Positions 53,301 to 62,922 of a stretch of 64,000 nt of DNA are shown one piece after another (position 1 is the first letter of the stretch; each line of letters begins with the position of its first letter). The DNA comes from Craspedostauros australis (lineage: Eukaryota; Bacillariophyta; Bacillariophyceae; Mastogloiales; Achnanthaceae), in contig JAMXDE010000036.1 in NCBI GenBank assembly GCA_026770025.1, forward strand, positions 186,001 to 250,000, given 5' to 3'. The position numbers were made by a program, and so were the translations under genes. The notes under the pieces are model-generated. The model was not told the DNA's origin. It saw nothing but the letters and a program-made list of their open reading frames with translations, and did not search any database.

Positions 53301-54347
53301 TGGGCGTGGCTTTTCTTGTTCCTCCTCCTCTTCCTCCTCGTCATCATCATCGTCGTCGTCGTCATCATCGTTGTCTTCGTCTTCATCATCGTCCCGAGCA
53401 GGTGGACGCAGTTGCTTGCCACCGCCACGTGCCGCCGTCATGCGGGAGAGAGCCTTGCCACCACCTCGCACCACGGGACGCACCACCTGACGCTGTGGTT
53501 CCTCCTCCTCTTCTTCCGATTCGTCGTCATCATCATCGTCGTCGTCCTCGTCTTCCTCCGGAGCCTGCATCCTCATGAGGGACTTGCCACCACCACGCGA
53601 AACGATGCGCTGGGTCTGGACGGGTGCCTTCGGCTTTTCTTCCTCTTCTTCTTCCTCCTCCTCGTCGTCATCATCGTCTTCGTCGCCGCTGGAGCTATCG
53701 TCGTCCTCCTGCGGTGCGCGCATGCGCATCAACGCCTTGCCTCCGCCGCGCTGCACCGGGCGGATTGGCTCATCATCCTTCAGCTCGTCATCCTCATCAT
53801 CATCGTCGTCGTCATCATCGTCATCATCATCATCCTGCTGCGATGGAGGTGGACGCAGCTGCTTGCCTCCTGGCGGTCTGAGCTGCTTGCCACCACCCAT
53901 GCGGTAGGCTGGCTGCGACGGGGCTTCCTCCTCTTCCTCTTCGTCGCTGTCGTCTTCATCGTCGTCATCGTCGTCCTCATCATCGTCCTCGTCATCATCG
54001 TACGCAGGCGGTGGACGAAAGGCCTTGCCACCAGGCATGCGGAAAGACTTGCCGCCGCCACGGTAAAACTGCGGCTCCTCCTCTTCTTCGTCATCATCGT
54101 CTCCGGAGGATGGGTCATCATCGGCGAAGCGCCGTTTGATGTTGGGCTGTGCGGTGCAGAGTGTTGCAACGAGTGATTGAGTGAGTGAGTGCATGGCCTC
54201 ACATGGCAGATGGATCAGCAATGAAGCCAACCTTCGCTCTCCTTGCTATTCGCATCAGCGTTCCGTGGTTCAAGCACCGTACGGCTTTGCTGCCGACAAA
54301 ACGCAACCGACAACGCAACACGCAAAGCTCATGGACATGCTTACCAT
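50321..54347 (-). CDS. RTF1: RTF1, Paf1-complex subunit (Plus-3 domain) with repeated RGGGK/acidic N-terminus
   Basis: RTF1 links the Paf1 complex to elongating RNA polymerase II and promotes H2B ubiquitination. Exon 54146-52849 holds the repeats. Exon 52605-52225 holds the RTF1 signature LTEVEREAILADRFEKRKAAWDMKKALK. Exon 51992-50321 holds the Plus-3 domain ([34 protein letters not shown]...) and C-terminal coiled coil. Introns 52848-52606 and 52224-51993 have GTGAGT donors, CACAG and TGTAG acceptors, and matching phases. The start is uncertain. A likely model is ATG 54347 directly followed by donor GTAAGC, spliced to 54146 (GCACAG acceptor, phase 0), giving M-PNIKRRFADDD and about 1,117 residues. 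The alternative is ATG 54194. The N-terminal ~430 residues alternate basic RGGGK(S/A/Q)L(M/R)RM knots with long Asp/Glu runs. Confidence 0.87.
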
Positions 54348-54809
54348 GGTGCTGCTATGGATGCCGTGGCCTGCTTCTCGATTGTATTATGTACAATAAT
54401 ATGGTAGAATACTAATCTGGGTGCAACTCTGCTCGGATCTGGGTCGCAGGTATGATATGATATGATATCGTTCGTATAATAGATGGTAAGATGTGGTGCC
54501 GAGATCGGCGACAATGTCCATGGCCAGCAGCGTTGGAGTTGGTGTTTGTTGCTGCGTCTTGTGCCTCTCGTCCATTTCGTTGTTGCAACACAACGGTTGG
54601 GGTACCACAATCCAAACACAAAATTGATACCGACTCGTGAATCAACACTTCAAATCAGTCACGTTCATGAAAACGAGCCGGCATGAGTGTGCCTGGTGCT
54701 GCGCAGGGCTGATCGTCCACAGCAACACAATGCTTCAAAACAGCAGGAGACTTGAATGTATAATTTGTCGATGGAATATTCTCTAACTGCAGGTTCCGTC
54801 ACACAGCAT
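54348..54809. other. Gap between RTF1 5' end and FKBP 3' end
   Basis: No gene was recognised. It probably contains the RTF1 promoter. A short tatga/tatca repeat (54452-54470) is present. Confidence 0.5.
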
Positions 54810-56069
54810 TCAATACAACGCCCGCTGCTCGCGATCGTCGCGACTGAATTCATCGTTGCTATCTTCGCGGACGATCCCCTCGATTGAGATCAGCTTGATG
54901 GTCCACCGCAAGCTGGAATTGGAGGGGATGCGAAACAGCTTGCTGGCGCGTGGGCCGTATCCCAACTGTGGCGGTATGGTGACGACGCGCGTCTCGCCGG
55001 GGCACATCTCGTACAGAGCCAGATCGACACCGGGGATCATGTCGCCGCTGCCCAGCACCATTTGGTATGGTTGTCCTGTGCCGCGCTTCAGGGAGGAGTC
55101 GTACACTTGGGATGCCGTAGTGCCGGTCAGAACAGCGGCTTCGTACTCGATCTCCAGCAGGTCGCCCTTGCGCGTTTGGATCAGGCATTTGTTGGGGTTC
55201 GGTCGCTCGATGGTCTCTATGGAGAATTCTGTGCCGGTGGTTGCAGTGGCTGGCTTGGTGGTGACGCTGCTGCTGCCGTTGGAGGACGCCGGGATGCGCG
55301 TGAGGGTGCTGTCAGCTGCAGCGCTGCCTTCCGTCTGCTTGGCCAGCTTCAGCGCATCCATCGGCGTCACCATGGTCTGTCCCATGTCATTGAAGGCGTC
55401 GCCGCCAGCGGCCAGATTGAAGAAGGTGAACGTCACGGGCCAAGGACCCGACTGGATCCGCTGCACCACCTGCACCGCAGAATCGTATCCCAGCAGGATG
55501 AGGCCGGGCTGGAGTTGCGCGGAGGATCGGAATGGGGCGGTCCCCACGATGTACACGATCGGTTGCTGCCGCAACGTCGCGTCGGCCAGCTGCAGGCCGA
55601 GCTTGTCCGTCGGGGATTCGATCTGAACGGTGATGGTGGCTCTGGGATCGAAGGTCTTGCGTCCCGATTGCGTGAAGTACTCCAAATCGACGGCAGCGGC
55701 AGTGCTGCCACTACCGAACGGCAATGCGCCAGATGCCAGTGCTGCGGTCAATGACACTGCGGTGCTGAGGACATGTCGTCTGCTGGGTGGTGCTGTTGGC
55801 TTTGCTGTTGGCTTCGCTGCATTCAATGGTGACGAAGGTGTTGACGTTGAGCGTCCTTGAAGTGGTTGAGCTTGGCCAACACCTTCTTCATGGGCATGCA
55901 GCCTGGGTACGCCTGCGGATATTCCATTGTGTATCAGCTGCTGATGTTGCTGGTATTGATGCTGGCGTCGAACGGAGTGATGACTCCACGCATGCGCTTG
56001 CTGATGTATCATGAATACGCACGCACACAGAAGTGCGAGGCAGCATCTGCCCATTTGAAAGCAAGTCAT
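54810..56069 (-). CDS. Plastid/thylakoid FKBP-type peptidyl-prolyl isomerase with PDZ-like domain
   Basis: About 419 residues from ATG 56069; upstream in-frame ATGs exist, the nearest at 56090. The leader MTCFQMGRCCLALLCACVFMIHQQAHAW is a signal peptide with a diatom-type A-W cleavage motif, which indicates plastid import through the ER. A second leader follows, with twin arginines and an Ala-rich hydrophobic stretch (SRRHVLSTAVSLTAALASGALPF...AAA), as in Tat substrates of the thylakoid lumen. The mature part begins with a PDZ-like region (ITVQIESPTDKLGLQLADA...IVYIVGTAPFR...LQPGLILLGYDSAVQVVQRI). It ends with an FKBP domain (EIEYEAAVLTG, VYDSSLKRGTG, YQMVLGSGDMIPGVDLALYEMCPGETRVVTIPPQLGYGP, IPSNSSLRWTIKLISIEG). 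FKBPs catalyse proline cis-trans isomerisation; a lumenal folding role is inferred. Confidence 0.85.
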   Translation of the reverse strand: MTCFQMGRCCLALLCACVFMIHQQAHAWSHHSVRRQHQYQQHQQLIHNGISAGVPRLHAHEEGVGQAQPLQGRSTSTPSSPLNAAKPTAKPTAPPSRRHVLSTAVSLTAALASGALPFGSGSTAAAVDLEYFTQSGRKTFDPRATITVQIESPTDKLGLQLADATLRQQPIVYIVGTAPFRSSAQLQPGLILLGYDSAVQVVQRIQSGPWPVTFTFFNLAAGGDAFNDMGQTMVTPMDALKLAKQTEGSAAADSTLTRIPASSNGSSSVTTKPATATTGTEFSIETIERPNPNKCLIQTRKGDLLEIEYEAAVLTGTTASQVYDSSLKRGTGQPYQMVLGSGDMIPGVDLALYEMCPGETRVVTIPPQLGYGPRASKLFRIPSNSSLRWTIKLISIEGIVREDSNDEFSRDDREQRALY

Positions 56070-56586
56070 CGTCGACGTTCTCAAGACCATCACGAGGATT
56101 ATGGGTTCCATCATCATCGCTGTCACCATCACCATCAACTTCATCGTTGTCGTTGTCATGTGGGGTGTCATGTTGGAGGTTGCTGCCGTCATCATCCACA
56201 CTGTTGTTGTCCTCGTCACTGGCGCGGAAATCGAAGCAAAACGAAGTGTTCTCCGCCAAAAGATACGATTGTTCTTGGTGACATCAACAATGATACTCAA
56301 TATGTGGTATATCTATATATCGAGACGTTTAGGTATACGTTTACCTTAGTACCTATTCTGATTGCTGGACAAACACAAACAGACAACAATGCTGCTGTCC
56401 TGTGACTATCGACGATGTGGTGTCCCATGGTCTGCGTCCACTCTCATCATGCTCAGTAGATCGCACATGCCATTGTATCTCCCAAGAGCACTCTGCCAGA
56501 CGAGTAAGTCTTGGTATAACGACCACACGACCTAGAGACAAGGCTTGTGTCGACAATCGCCATTACTCTGCTCTGGATGCTGCCCA
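56070..56586. other. Divergent promoter region of FKBP and glycosyltransferase-like genes
   Basis: No separate gene was seen. The frame of the FKBP gene remains open to 56300 through Met/Thr-rich codons that are probably leader DNA. Confidence 0.45.
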
Positions 56587-58575
56587 ATGCGGGGAAACAC
56601 AGACATGATGGAGTGCGGCAAAGACGGGATTGCCCACGATCGTGAGCCAAGCGAAGTCAATCTCAAAACAGGGCGAGCTTCGCCATGGTCGTCAGTCAGC
56701 ATCCTTTCAGCTGCGTTGACGGCATGCGCGATCCTGTTGATGCTGATGCTGTCCGTCAGTGGGTCCGATGATTGGCGCGCTGGCTGGTGCTTGTCCAGTA
56801 CAATGCCGTCATTATCGTCATTGTCGTCATTATCGTCATTGTCATCGTCGTCGTTGGCGCCACCAGCGCTACTGCCAACAGAGATCCAGAACAAATTGGA
56901 CGCCGATGATGCCAGAGATGGGCGCAATCCTCGTTCTAGTACTCATCCTCGTGCTCATCCTCGTGATGGTGCTCTGGAGGATACTTATGAGTGGCGTTAT
57001 CCGCACAAGGACCCGCAATCACGGAGCAGAAGTAGACGGAGGTTGTCGCTGTCCATGGAGGTTCCCGTTGATAATGCATCATCCATTGGTGCTGATATTG
57101 GTATCGAGATGCCGAACCGGGACCATGAGACGCCACCACAACTACAGCAGCAGCAGCAGCAGCAGCAGGAGCAGGAACAACAACAGAAGCAGGTGCGCGT
57201 ATTGTATACAGTCACCACTCTGGCAGAATACGACACCGGAGGCAGGGCCACCAGAAAAGGTTTCGATCGGTTGCAGCATACCGTCATTCCCGTCCTGCAG
57301 GAGAGCGTGCAAGGGATGCTGGATTTTGGATTCCACGTGGATCTCTACCTCGTCAGCCATTACAAAATGAAACCCGAGCGCTACCAGATGCTGCGCGACT
57401 CGCTGCCTGCCGAGGTCGGCATCCGAGTGTGGGATGATGCCTCGCCAGTGTCGTACGGTTTCGACGAGAAGGATCAGCTCAAGGCCTTCGTCAACATCAA
57501 GGCTTTGTCGCGTCAGCACAGGTTCGTGGTGCGGGATCACCTCTTCGACTACGACATGTTCGTCAACTTCGAGGATGACATGATCATCAAGGGCCATCAC
57601 GTGCAGCACTACCTGCACATGACCCAGGAGCTGTACCGACTGCGCGAGGAGGCACCGGAGGTTCTGGAACATCCCAAGAAGGCGGCCGCTTCCTTTCACG
57701 GCCCCATGAACAAGGGCCAGCTGCAGCGCACCATCCCGGGTCTCATGCGCGTGGAGGTTCTGCTCAACGAGCGCGACTACGGTACGCAGAAGCATCTGGA
57801 CCCAGTTCCCGTCACGGACCGGCCCAGGATCAGTCCGGCCGCATGCTGCGTCATGTCATCATACGCCAAGTTCATGACGCAGGAACAGGCGGCGGCCGCC
57901 AGCGAGCGAAAGCCGGCCAATCCCGATTCGGACCAGCTCTTCGTGTGGGAGACCAACATCAACGCCTTGGGCGTGCGCCGCATGCCTGACGCAGGACAAC
58001 AACAACAGCAGCAGAAGTACAAGCCGTTGGATTGGGTCGTGCTGCAGCGCGGCCCCAGCGTCGCCGATCCACAGCTGGCGTACGGCGACTACTGGGCAGG
58101 CAACGACGGATACTTCAAACAGCAACCGCAGCAAGGCAACGGTGCGAATCGCAAGAGCCAATTCTCCCACCGCCGACCCACGCCCATGAGCTTCTCCCAC
58201 ATCAACAACCAGGGCGGTTGGATGGGCACGCGGCATCAGATCTGGGAATGGCACAGCAAGATCTGCCCCGGCGGGTTCCTGCCACCGTACGAGGCCCCGC
58301 ACTACCGCTTCGATGGACTGGATGCCCGCAACGTGGAATGGTGGAGCGGTGGCATGCATCTGGCCACCAAGCGCCATGCCTGCAACCTGCAGCGCATCAT
58401 GAGCCTCGATGCAGAGCGATTCTCCCAGCAGCTCATCTATCATTCGGCCAACAACAAGCAGCGGCAGTTGACCAGCCAGCGGCATAGATTCGTCAAGGTC
58501 AACGATCTGCTGGGGCAGCTCAACACCGTCAAGGAGAATGCGGATCGGGTGATGACGAAGGAATTATTTGGTTAA
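56587..58575 (+). CDS. Type II membrane protein, putative glycosyltransferase
   Basis: A 662-residue single frame from ATG 56587. An N-terminal anchor (VSILSAALTACAILLMLMLSV, about residues 38-58) follows a short cytosolic head, a Golgi-type layout. A Ser/Asp-rich and poly-Gln stem (57145-57195) leads into the main domain 'VRVLYTVTTLAEYDTGGRATRKGFDRLQHTVIPVLQESV'. Next come 'FDYDMFVNFEDDMIIKGHHVQHYL', with an acidic DxD-like metal/nucleotide-sugar motif, 'NKGQLQRTIPGLMRVEVL', and a C-terminal Trp/His-rich block 'NNQGGWMGTRHQIWEWHSKICPGGFLPPYEAPHYRFDGL'. These features suit a lumenal glycosyltransferase, but I cannot place it in a CAZy family. Another secretory enzyme is possible. Confidence 0.6.
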   Translation: MRGNTDMMECGKDGIAHDREPSEVNLKTGRASPWSSVSILSAALTACAILLMLMLSVSGSDDWRAGWCLSSTMPSLSSLSSLSSLSSSSLAPPALLPTEIQNKLDADDARDGRNPRSSTHPRAHPRDGALEDTYEWRYPHKDPQSRSRSRRRLSLSMEVPVDNASSIGADIGIEMPNRDHETPPQLQQQQQQQQEQEQQQKQVRVLYTVTTLAEYDTGGRATRKGFDRLQHTVIPVLQESVQGMLDFGFHVDLYLVSHYKMKPERYQMLRDSLPAEVGIRVWDDASPVSYGFDEKDQLKAFVNIKALSRQHRFVVRDHLFDYDMFVNFEDDMIIKGHHVQHYLHMTQELYRLREEAPEVLEHPKKAAASFHGPMNKGQLQRTIPGLMRVEVLLNERDYGTQKHLDPVPVTDRPRISPAACCVMSSYAKFMTQEQAAAASERKPANPDSDQLFVWETNINALGVRRMPDAGQQQQQQKYKPLDWVVLQRGPSVADPQLAYGDYWAGNDGYFKQQPQQGNGANRKSQFSHRRPTPMSFSHINNQGGWMGTRHQIWEWHSKICPGGFLPPYEAPHYRFDGLDARNVEWWSGGMHLATKRHACNLQRIMSLDAERFSQQLIYHSANNKQRQLTSQRHRFVKVNDLLGQLNTVKENADRVMTKELFG

Positions 58576-58919
58576 GAATGGGACAGAGTGCGTGATAGTC
58601 GAATTCGGAATGGATTGGGATGAAGACTTTCAACTATTACGACTATCATAGATGTAGGCCGTAATAGAGAGTAAACATCTTGTACGAACTTGACAATGTG
58701 TGTTGCGCTTTGAACAATCATAGAGCACGATCTATGCATTCTTACCATCATGCTGGTAATTGAATCATAATGCAGCACAATACAATTCTTCATGAACGAT
58801 GAGATAATCTTGCATAATCTCAATGGTGTAATATCTCAATGGTGTAATATCTCAATGGTGTAATAGCAAGTAGCATAACTATTGATTAATCAATGGATGA
58901 TTTTATTTGATGAATTGGT
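58576..58919. other. Gap between convergent genes with a minisatellite
   Basis: AT-rich 3'-3' gap. It contains the 16-bp tandem repeat at 58818-58865 and no gene. Confidence 0.6.
58818..58865 (+). repeat. Three perfect 16-bp tandem repeats
   Basis: The unit TCTCAATGGTGTAATA is repeated three times without change, 55 bp beyond the SDR stop on the convergent side. Confidence 0.95.
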
Positions 58920-59972
58920 CTACCATGGAATGCGCAGTCCATCCTCACAGTTGATGAACTGCCCCGTTGTCTCGAGACTGCTGTTGATGGCCTCGTGCAG
59001 AACGCGCTTGGCACCGATGGTAGGCTCGACGGCACCCTCCTTGTCCCAGATCTCCTTGTACTTGGCGGTCATCTCCGTGCGGTTGAATCCTGGATGCAGC
59101 AGGATGACTGTGTATCCCTTGGAGCGCAGTTCCTCGGCCTGAAGAGCGCCGGCGATGTTGCAGGCGGCGCGTGACATGTGGTGTCCGTAGTCGCCGCCCT
59201 CATCCTTGTTCTGGGTGGAGCGCCACTCGACGGAGCCGGCCTGGCTCGTGATGATGACGAGCTTGGCGTCGTCGGCCAGGGCGCCGGTGTTGACGCAGGC
59301 GTTGTTGACGCGCAGAGGACCCAACGCGCAGATGTTGATCTGCTTGAGCTGCTCCTCGAAGTTGAGCGAGTTGTCGGCGATCTTCTCGCATGGTTCGTAG
59401 AAGTAGCCGGCGTTGTTGATGACCATGTCGAGGGCGCCGCCGTCGCTCTTGACGTTCTTGATGGCCTTGTTGACGGCGTCCTCGTCAGTGACATCGACGC
59501 CGGAGTAGACGTTCCACTTGCCCACGAGGGCCTCGAGGTCGGAGTTGGTGCTGCGGCAGAGGACGAGGGCAGTGGCGCCCAGAGCGACGAGCTCCTTCAC
59601 GATCTCGAGGCCTAGGCCGCGGTTGCCGCCGGTGACGAGGACGCGACGGCCAGACAGCTCTCCGCCATTGTAGACGGTGTTGATGTCCAGGAAGCGCTCG
59701 TTGTTGTCCTCCTGGGCCTTGGCGAAGCGAGCCACCTGGTCGGCCATGGAGTAGAGGCCTCCGCGGGTCTCATCGAAGCCTTCATCGCCTGGGGCTGCCA
59801 TGCTGAGCGCGCTGCTGCTGCTGAAGGACCTGCTGAAGGATCTGCTGGTGGTGGTTGAGGCAGTATTGGCGGAACCCGTGGAGACAGATGATGGGGAGAT
59901 CACCCACGCGGAGCTGGATTGGATTGCGGTGGACACGAACAGCGTCAGGAGGGTGCGGCTGTATGCGAACAT
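58920..59972 (-). CDS. Plastid-targeted short-chain dehydrogenase/reductase-like protein
   Basis: 350 residues from ATG 59972. The leader [27 protein letters not shown] looks like a signal peptide ending in a diatom plastid motif (SSAW). The Rossmann fold is clear: [18 protein letters not shown] (NAD(P)-binding TGxxxGxG), [21 protein letters not shown] (NNAG), [13 protein letters not shown] and [11 protein letters not shown]. Where SDRs normally have YxxSK, this sequence reads HHMSR (about 59171-59185), so both the catalytic Tyr and Lys positions are changed; the only nearby Tyr is two residues earlier. It may act on a different chemistry or only bind cofactor. Substrate is unknown. A frame upstream to 60338 is open but lacks features. 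Confidence 0.8.
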   Translation of the reverse strand: MFAYSRTLLTLFVSTAIQSSSAWVISPSSVSTGSANTASTTTSRSFSRSFSSSSALSMAAPGDEGFDETRGGLYSMADQVARFAKAQEDNNERFLDINTVYNGGELSGRRVLVTGGNRGLGLEIVKELVALGATALVLCRSTNSDLEALVGKWNVYSGVDVTDEDAVNKAIKNVKSDGGALDMVINNAGYFYEPCEKIADNSLNFEEQLKQINICALGPLRVNNACVNTGALADDAKLVIITSQAGSVEWRSTQNKDEGGDYGHHMSRAACNIAGALQAEELRSKGYTVILLHPGFNRTEMTAKYKEIWDKEGAVEPTIGAKRVLHEAINSSLETTGQFINCEDGLRIPW

Positions 59973-62922
59973 GTTGTTGTTGCTGTTGCTTCTGTTACTG
60001 CTAAGGTTGCTGGAGAGGATCGAGGTGAGAAACCGAGGTGATGTCAACAACCAGCGACGGCGATGACGATGACGATGACTCCTGAAGTGGCAATTGAGGC
60101 GGGGAACAAGAATTGTTCTGCTGTGGGTTTGGGATGTGCTTCGGTGGAAGTTTTCTCTTCCGTTCTTCGATGCGAATGGTGTTCGTGTGTGTCGGTTTGG
60201 AGCAGAGTAGAGTATCGGTCGAGCAGAGCGGATAGTATCGCAGAGCACAAGATTCAAAGTGCACGAGCTGGATTTGATGGCCGTTCCAGATGCCGATTGC
60301 GTCCAAACCTTCCACGACGACAACAACAACAACAACAAGTACGACTATGGTATTGGCGTAGCACCCTATTTGCGCGCCAACGGATGCTACAGATACAAAG
60401 GAGGCCGGCGGACATACGTACCACCATCTTCCCTCCTGTACCGATAACCTCTCCGAGATCTTGCGATGCGAACAGCAACCTCGCCACAAGGTCCACATGG
60501 AACAAACTGACGCACTCGTCGGCGAAGTCGAGATACTTCATTAGCGTTTATTTTAATCGGCATAATCCATAGTATCTATCTTTAACTCTAAAGGCTATTA
60601 AGAATACAAACAATGGTGAAATCCAACTTCGGACAAAATGTGGTCGTGGATTGCGCGCAATTTGTCATCGGCAGAATGTGGAGAACGCATTCGTGGTTTC
60701 GCCGCGTCCATGGAACCGTCGGGCCTTTTTGGCAATGGCGATGTTGCGCCGAGGACGCCCAATCGATGCCGAGGCGGGTGCCGTGTCCGTAAAGTACAAG
60801 CCACCACATGTTACAGCGCAGCACAACTCGCTCCATGAACAGAGAACGAGGAATTTGTGAAGATGCGGGAATGACTGTTTCATTACTCTCGGAGGTTGAT
60901 CCTTGTTTGGGTCTTCGCGAGGGTGCTTCTGGCGAAGACCATCTCAATCCGACAAGACGATTTTGATAGTTCGAGTGTGAGACACAGACGGACGAACCAA
61001 GCAACCAAACAAGCAAGCAAGGAAGCAAACAGACAACCTGAAGAGAATCTCGGGTTCAAAGCATGGCTTTCTCGATGGATGCTTGTTGCGTTTTCTTTCT
61101 GCCGTAACGTCTCCCGAAATGTTGTACGGGGCATCTATTGTTCCTATTCTATTCTATGTACACTCTCCTGCATCTCGACTCGTACATGCCCTTGTCTTGG
61201 CAGCCAGAGTACCGCACCAATGCAATGCCAACAGAGTTGAGTGCGGCAGATCATACACAGAGCATCACGCCATACATGTTCGCGTCATGTAGTATTATTG
61301 CTCATTGGACAGATAGCTCGGTGCCGATAGGACTTGGCATCCGATCGCACCACCACTCGATGCCCTGTGATCCCAATCAAGCCATATGTACGTACAAATA
61401 CCACAAAGAAGACCTCGTGATGACTACTCGTAATCAAAGGAGCACGATATCCGCGGCACAGCGTGGAGTGCTCCTCCACCTCCTCCTCTGATCTGGCGTC
61501 CCCGTTCACACCATAGCTCGCACCGTGCGAATCGACCCTTCGACACTTTGCGTTGCTTCGCCTTTGCGAAATCGTCGGCCACCTCTGTCCACTGTTCCCC
61601 GTCCCTGGACTCAGGCATGCCCACTCGTAGGAGCACGAATACGAGTGGGTGCGAATACACGATGGGCCCGAACACGGCGTTACTCGGACTCTGCCGCAAT
61701 CTCAGCGGAGGGTGCGTGTCCCGCGCTCTCTCCACCCAGACGAGCTGGAAACAGAGGTGGAATACAATCATGCATTGTCGTACCTATCGGAGAGTGCACG
61801 CTTCACAAGTCCGTGTTGCCACCACCACAATCGACACGCGAACCAACCAGTCCACGCTTCACGCAGAAACGAGGACAAATCGGTTGGCGCAGCGAATATG
61901 TCTCACATTCGCTGTTTCACCACGATAGTGTTCAGATGCGATGTACCTATCTCGGAAGTCGAATCACATCGGTTGTACCATACAAGCCATGCGCGACCGG
62001 TGTTCACGATTACAGCGTCGCCAACTGCCGCAACCAGTCACGATCGCTTTCTTCGTTTCCCACGGCGAACCACATCATCATTGGCCCATCAATAGCCCCT
62101 CCACAAACAGACAAATGACGACCAAAGTTTCGCCGCGAGGGCTGGACAATTCTTGATCGTGGTTTGTTTCTGGTCACATTTTTCCCGAAAACCGGCACAA
62201 CATCAAAACTAGCCAACCAGACAATGAATGTGCAAACGGACGGCAACATCAAGCCGAGAGAAGGAACGAGGAAGAAGGCAAACTTCTACGATATCCTTCG
62301 AACCTGCGCTTCATTCTATCCGTAATATAATAGTATGCAGGGGTGTGCACGAGTACGCGTATGGGATGCGGACAGCATGAGAAGAGTGAAGCTGACTCAA
62401 TACCGATTGTGAAACCGATGCCTCGGAGCTTTCTGAACTTGCAACGGGGGCGGAAAGATGGATTCATCCTGTATGTGGCATTGAAACTGCCGTCGATTGC
62501 TCGTATGGTGTTGCTATTGCGTCGCTCTCTAGAGAGCACGCTCGAACCTCACCAAACACGTGGCCCCACGCAAGCCAATGAGTTGTTGTTGATTGATGAC
62601 AGCTTGGTTGATCAGACGAGTGGGCATCCTTGCTAGCCTCGTCGACCAGTTCGTTGGGCGATTGATTGGCTGATTCAGTGGCAACGTTGAATGCCATCTC
62701 TCTCTCTCTCTTTTGGAGAGAGAACGAGAAAGAGAACAGACAATTCCTCTGCTTGAGTCAACTCTACGTGGGCTACTCCTGATGGTATGGATCGTGATAG
62801 TACTAATGGATTACCGGTATTTTTGATAGGCGGCTCGTTCAGCCGTTCGTGCTCAACAACATTGATCACTGGTTCTGGTGAAATGCCTGAGACCATGACT
62901 GCAGCTGTGCAGCACCCTTCGG
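59973..62922. other. Gene-poor 2.9-kb region
   Basis: I see no convincing gene. Frames of 60-200 codons overlap on all strands without domains or consistent composition. It contains (AAC)n at 60320-60340, a TCTC run at 62697-62711, and several GAGTAC/ACGAGTA motifs (for example 61618-61650 and 62349-62360). The SDR and HMG-gene flanks presumably lie at its two ends. Confidence 0.45.

Noticed and set aside
53316-54176. 286-codon plus-strand hydrophobic frame opposite RTF1
   Set aside because: Val/Ile/Leu runs are the antisense of the acidic repeats. The minus frame has matched splice sites and RTF1 domains.
59973-60338. N-terminal extension of the SDR frame to 60338
   Set aside because: Residues are Ser/Arg-rich without a start context. 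ATG 59972 directly begins a plastid-type leader.
60588-62540. Multiple 60-146 codon frames between SDR and HMG genes
   Set aside because: All overlap each other on both strands and have no domain, repeats or paralogues.
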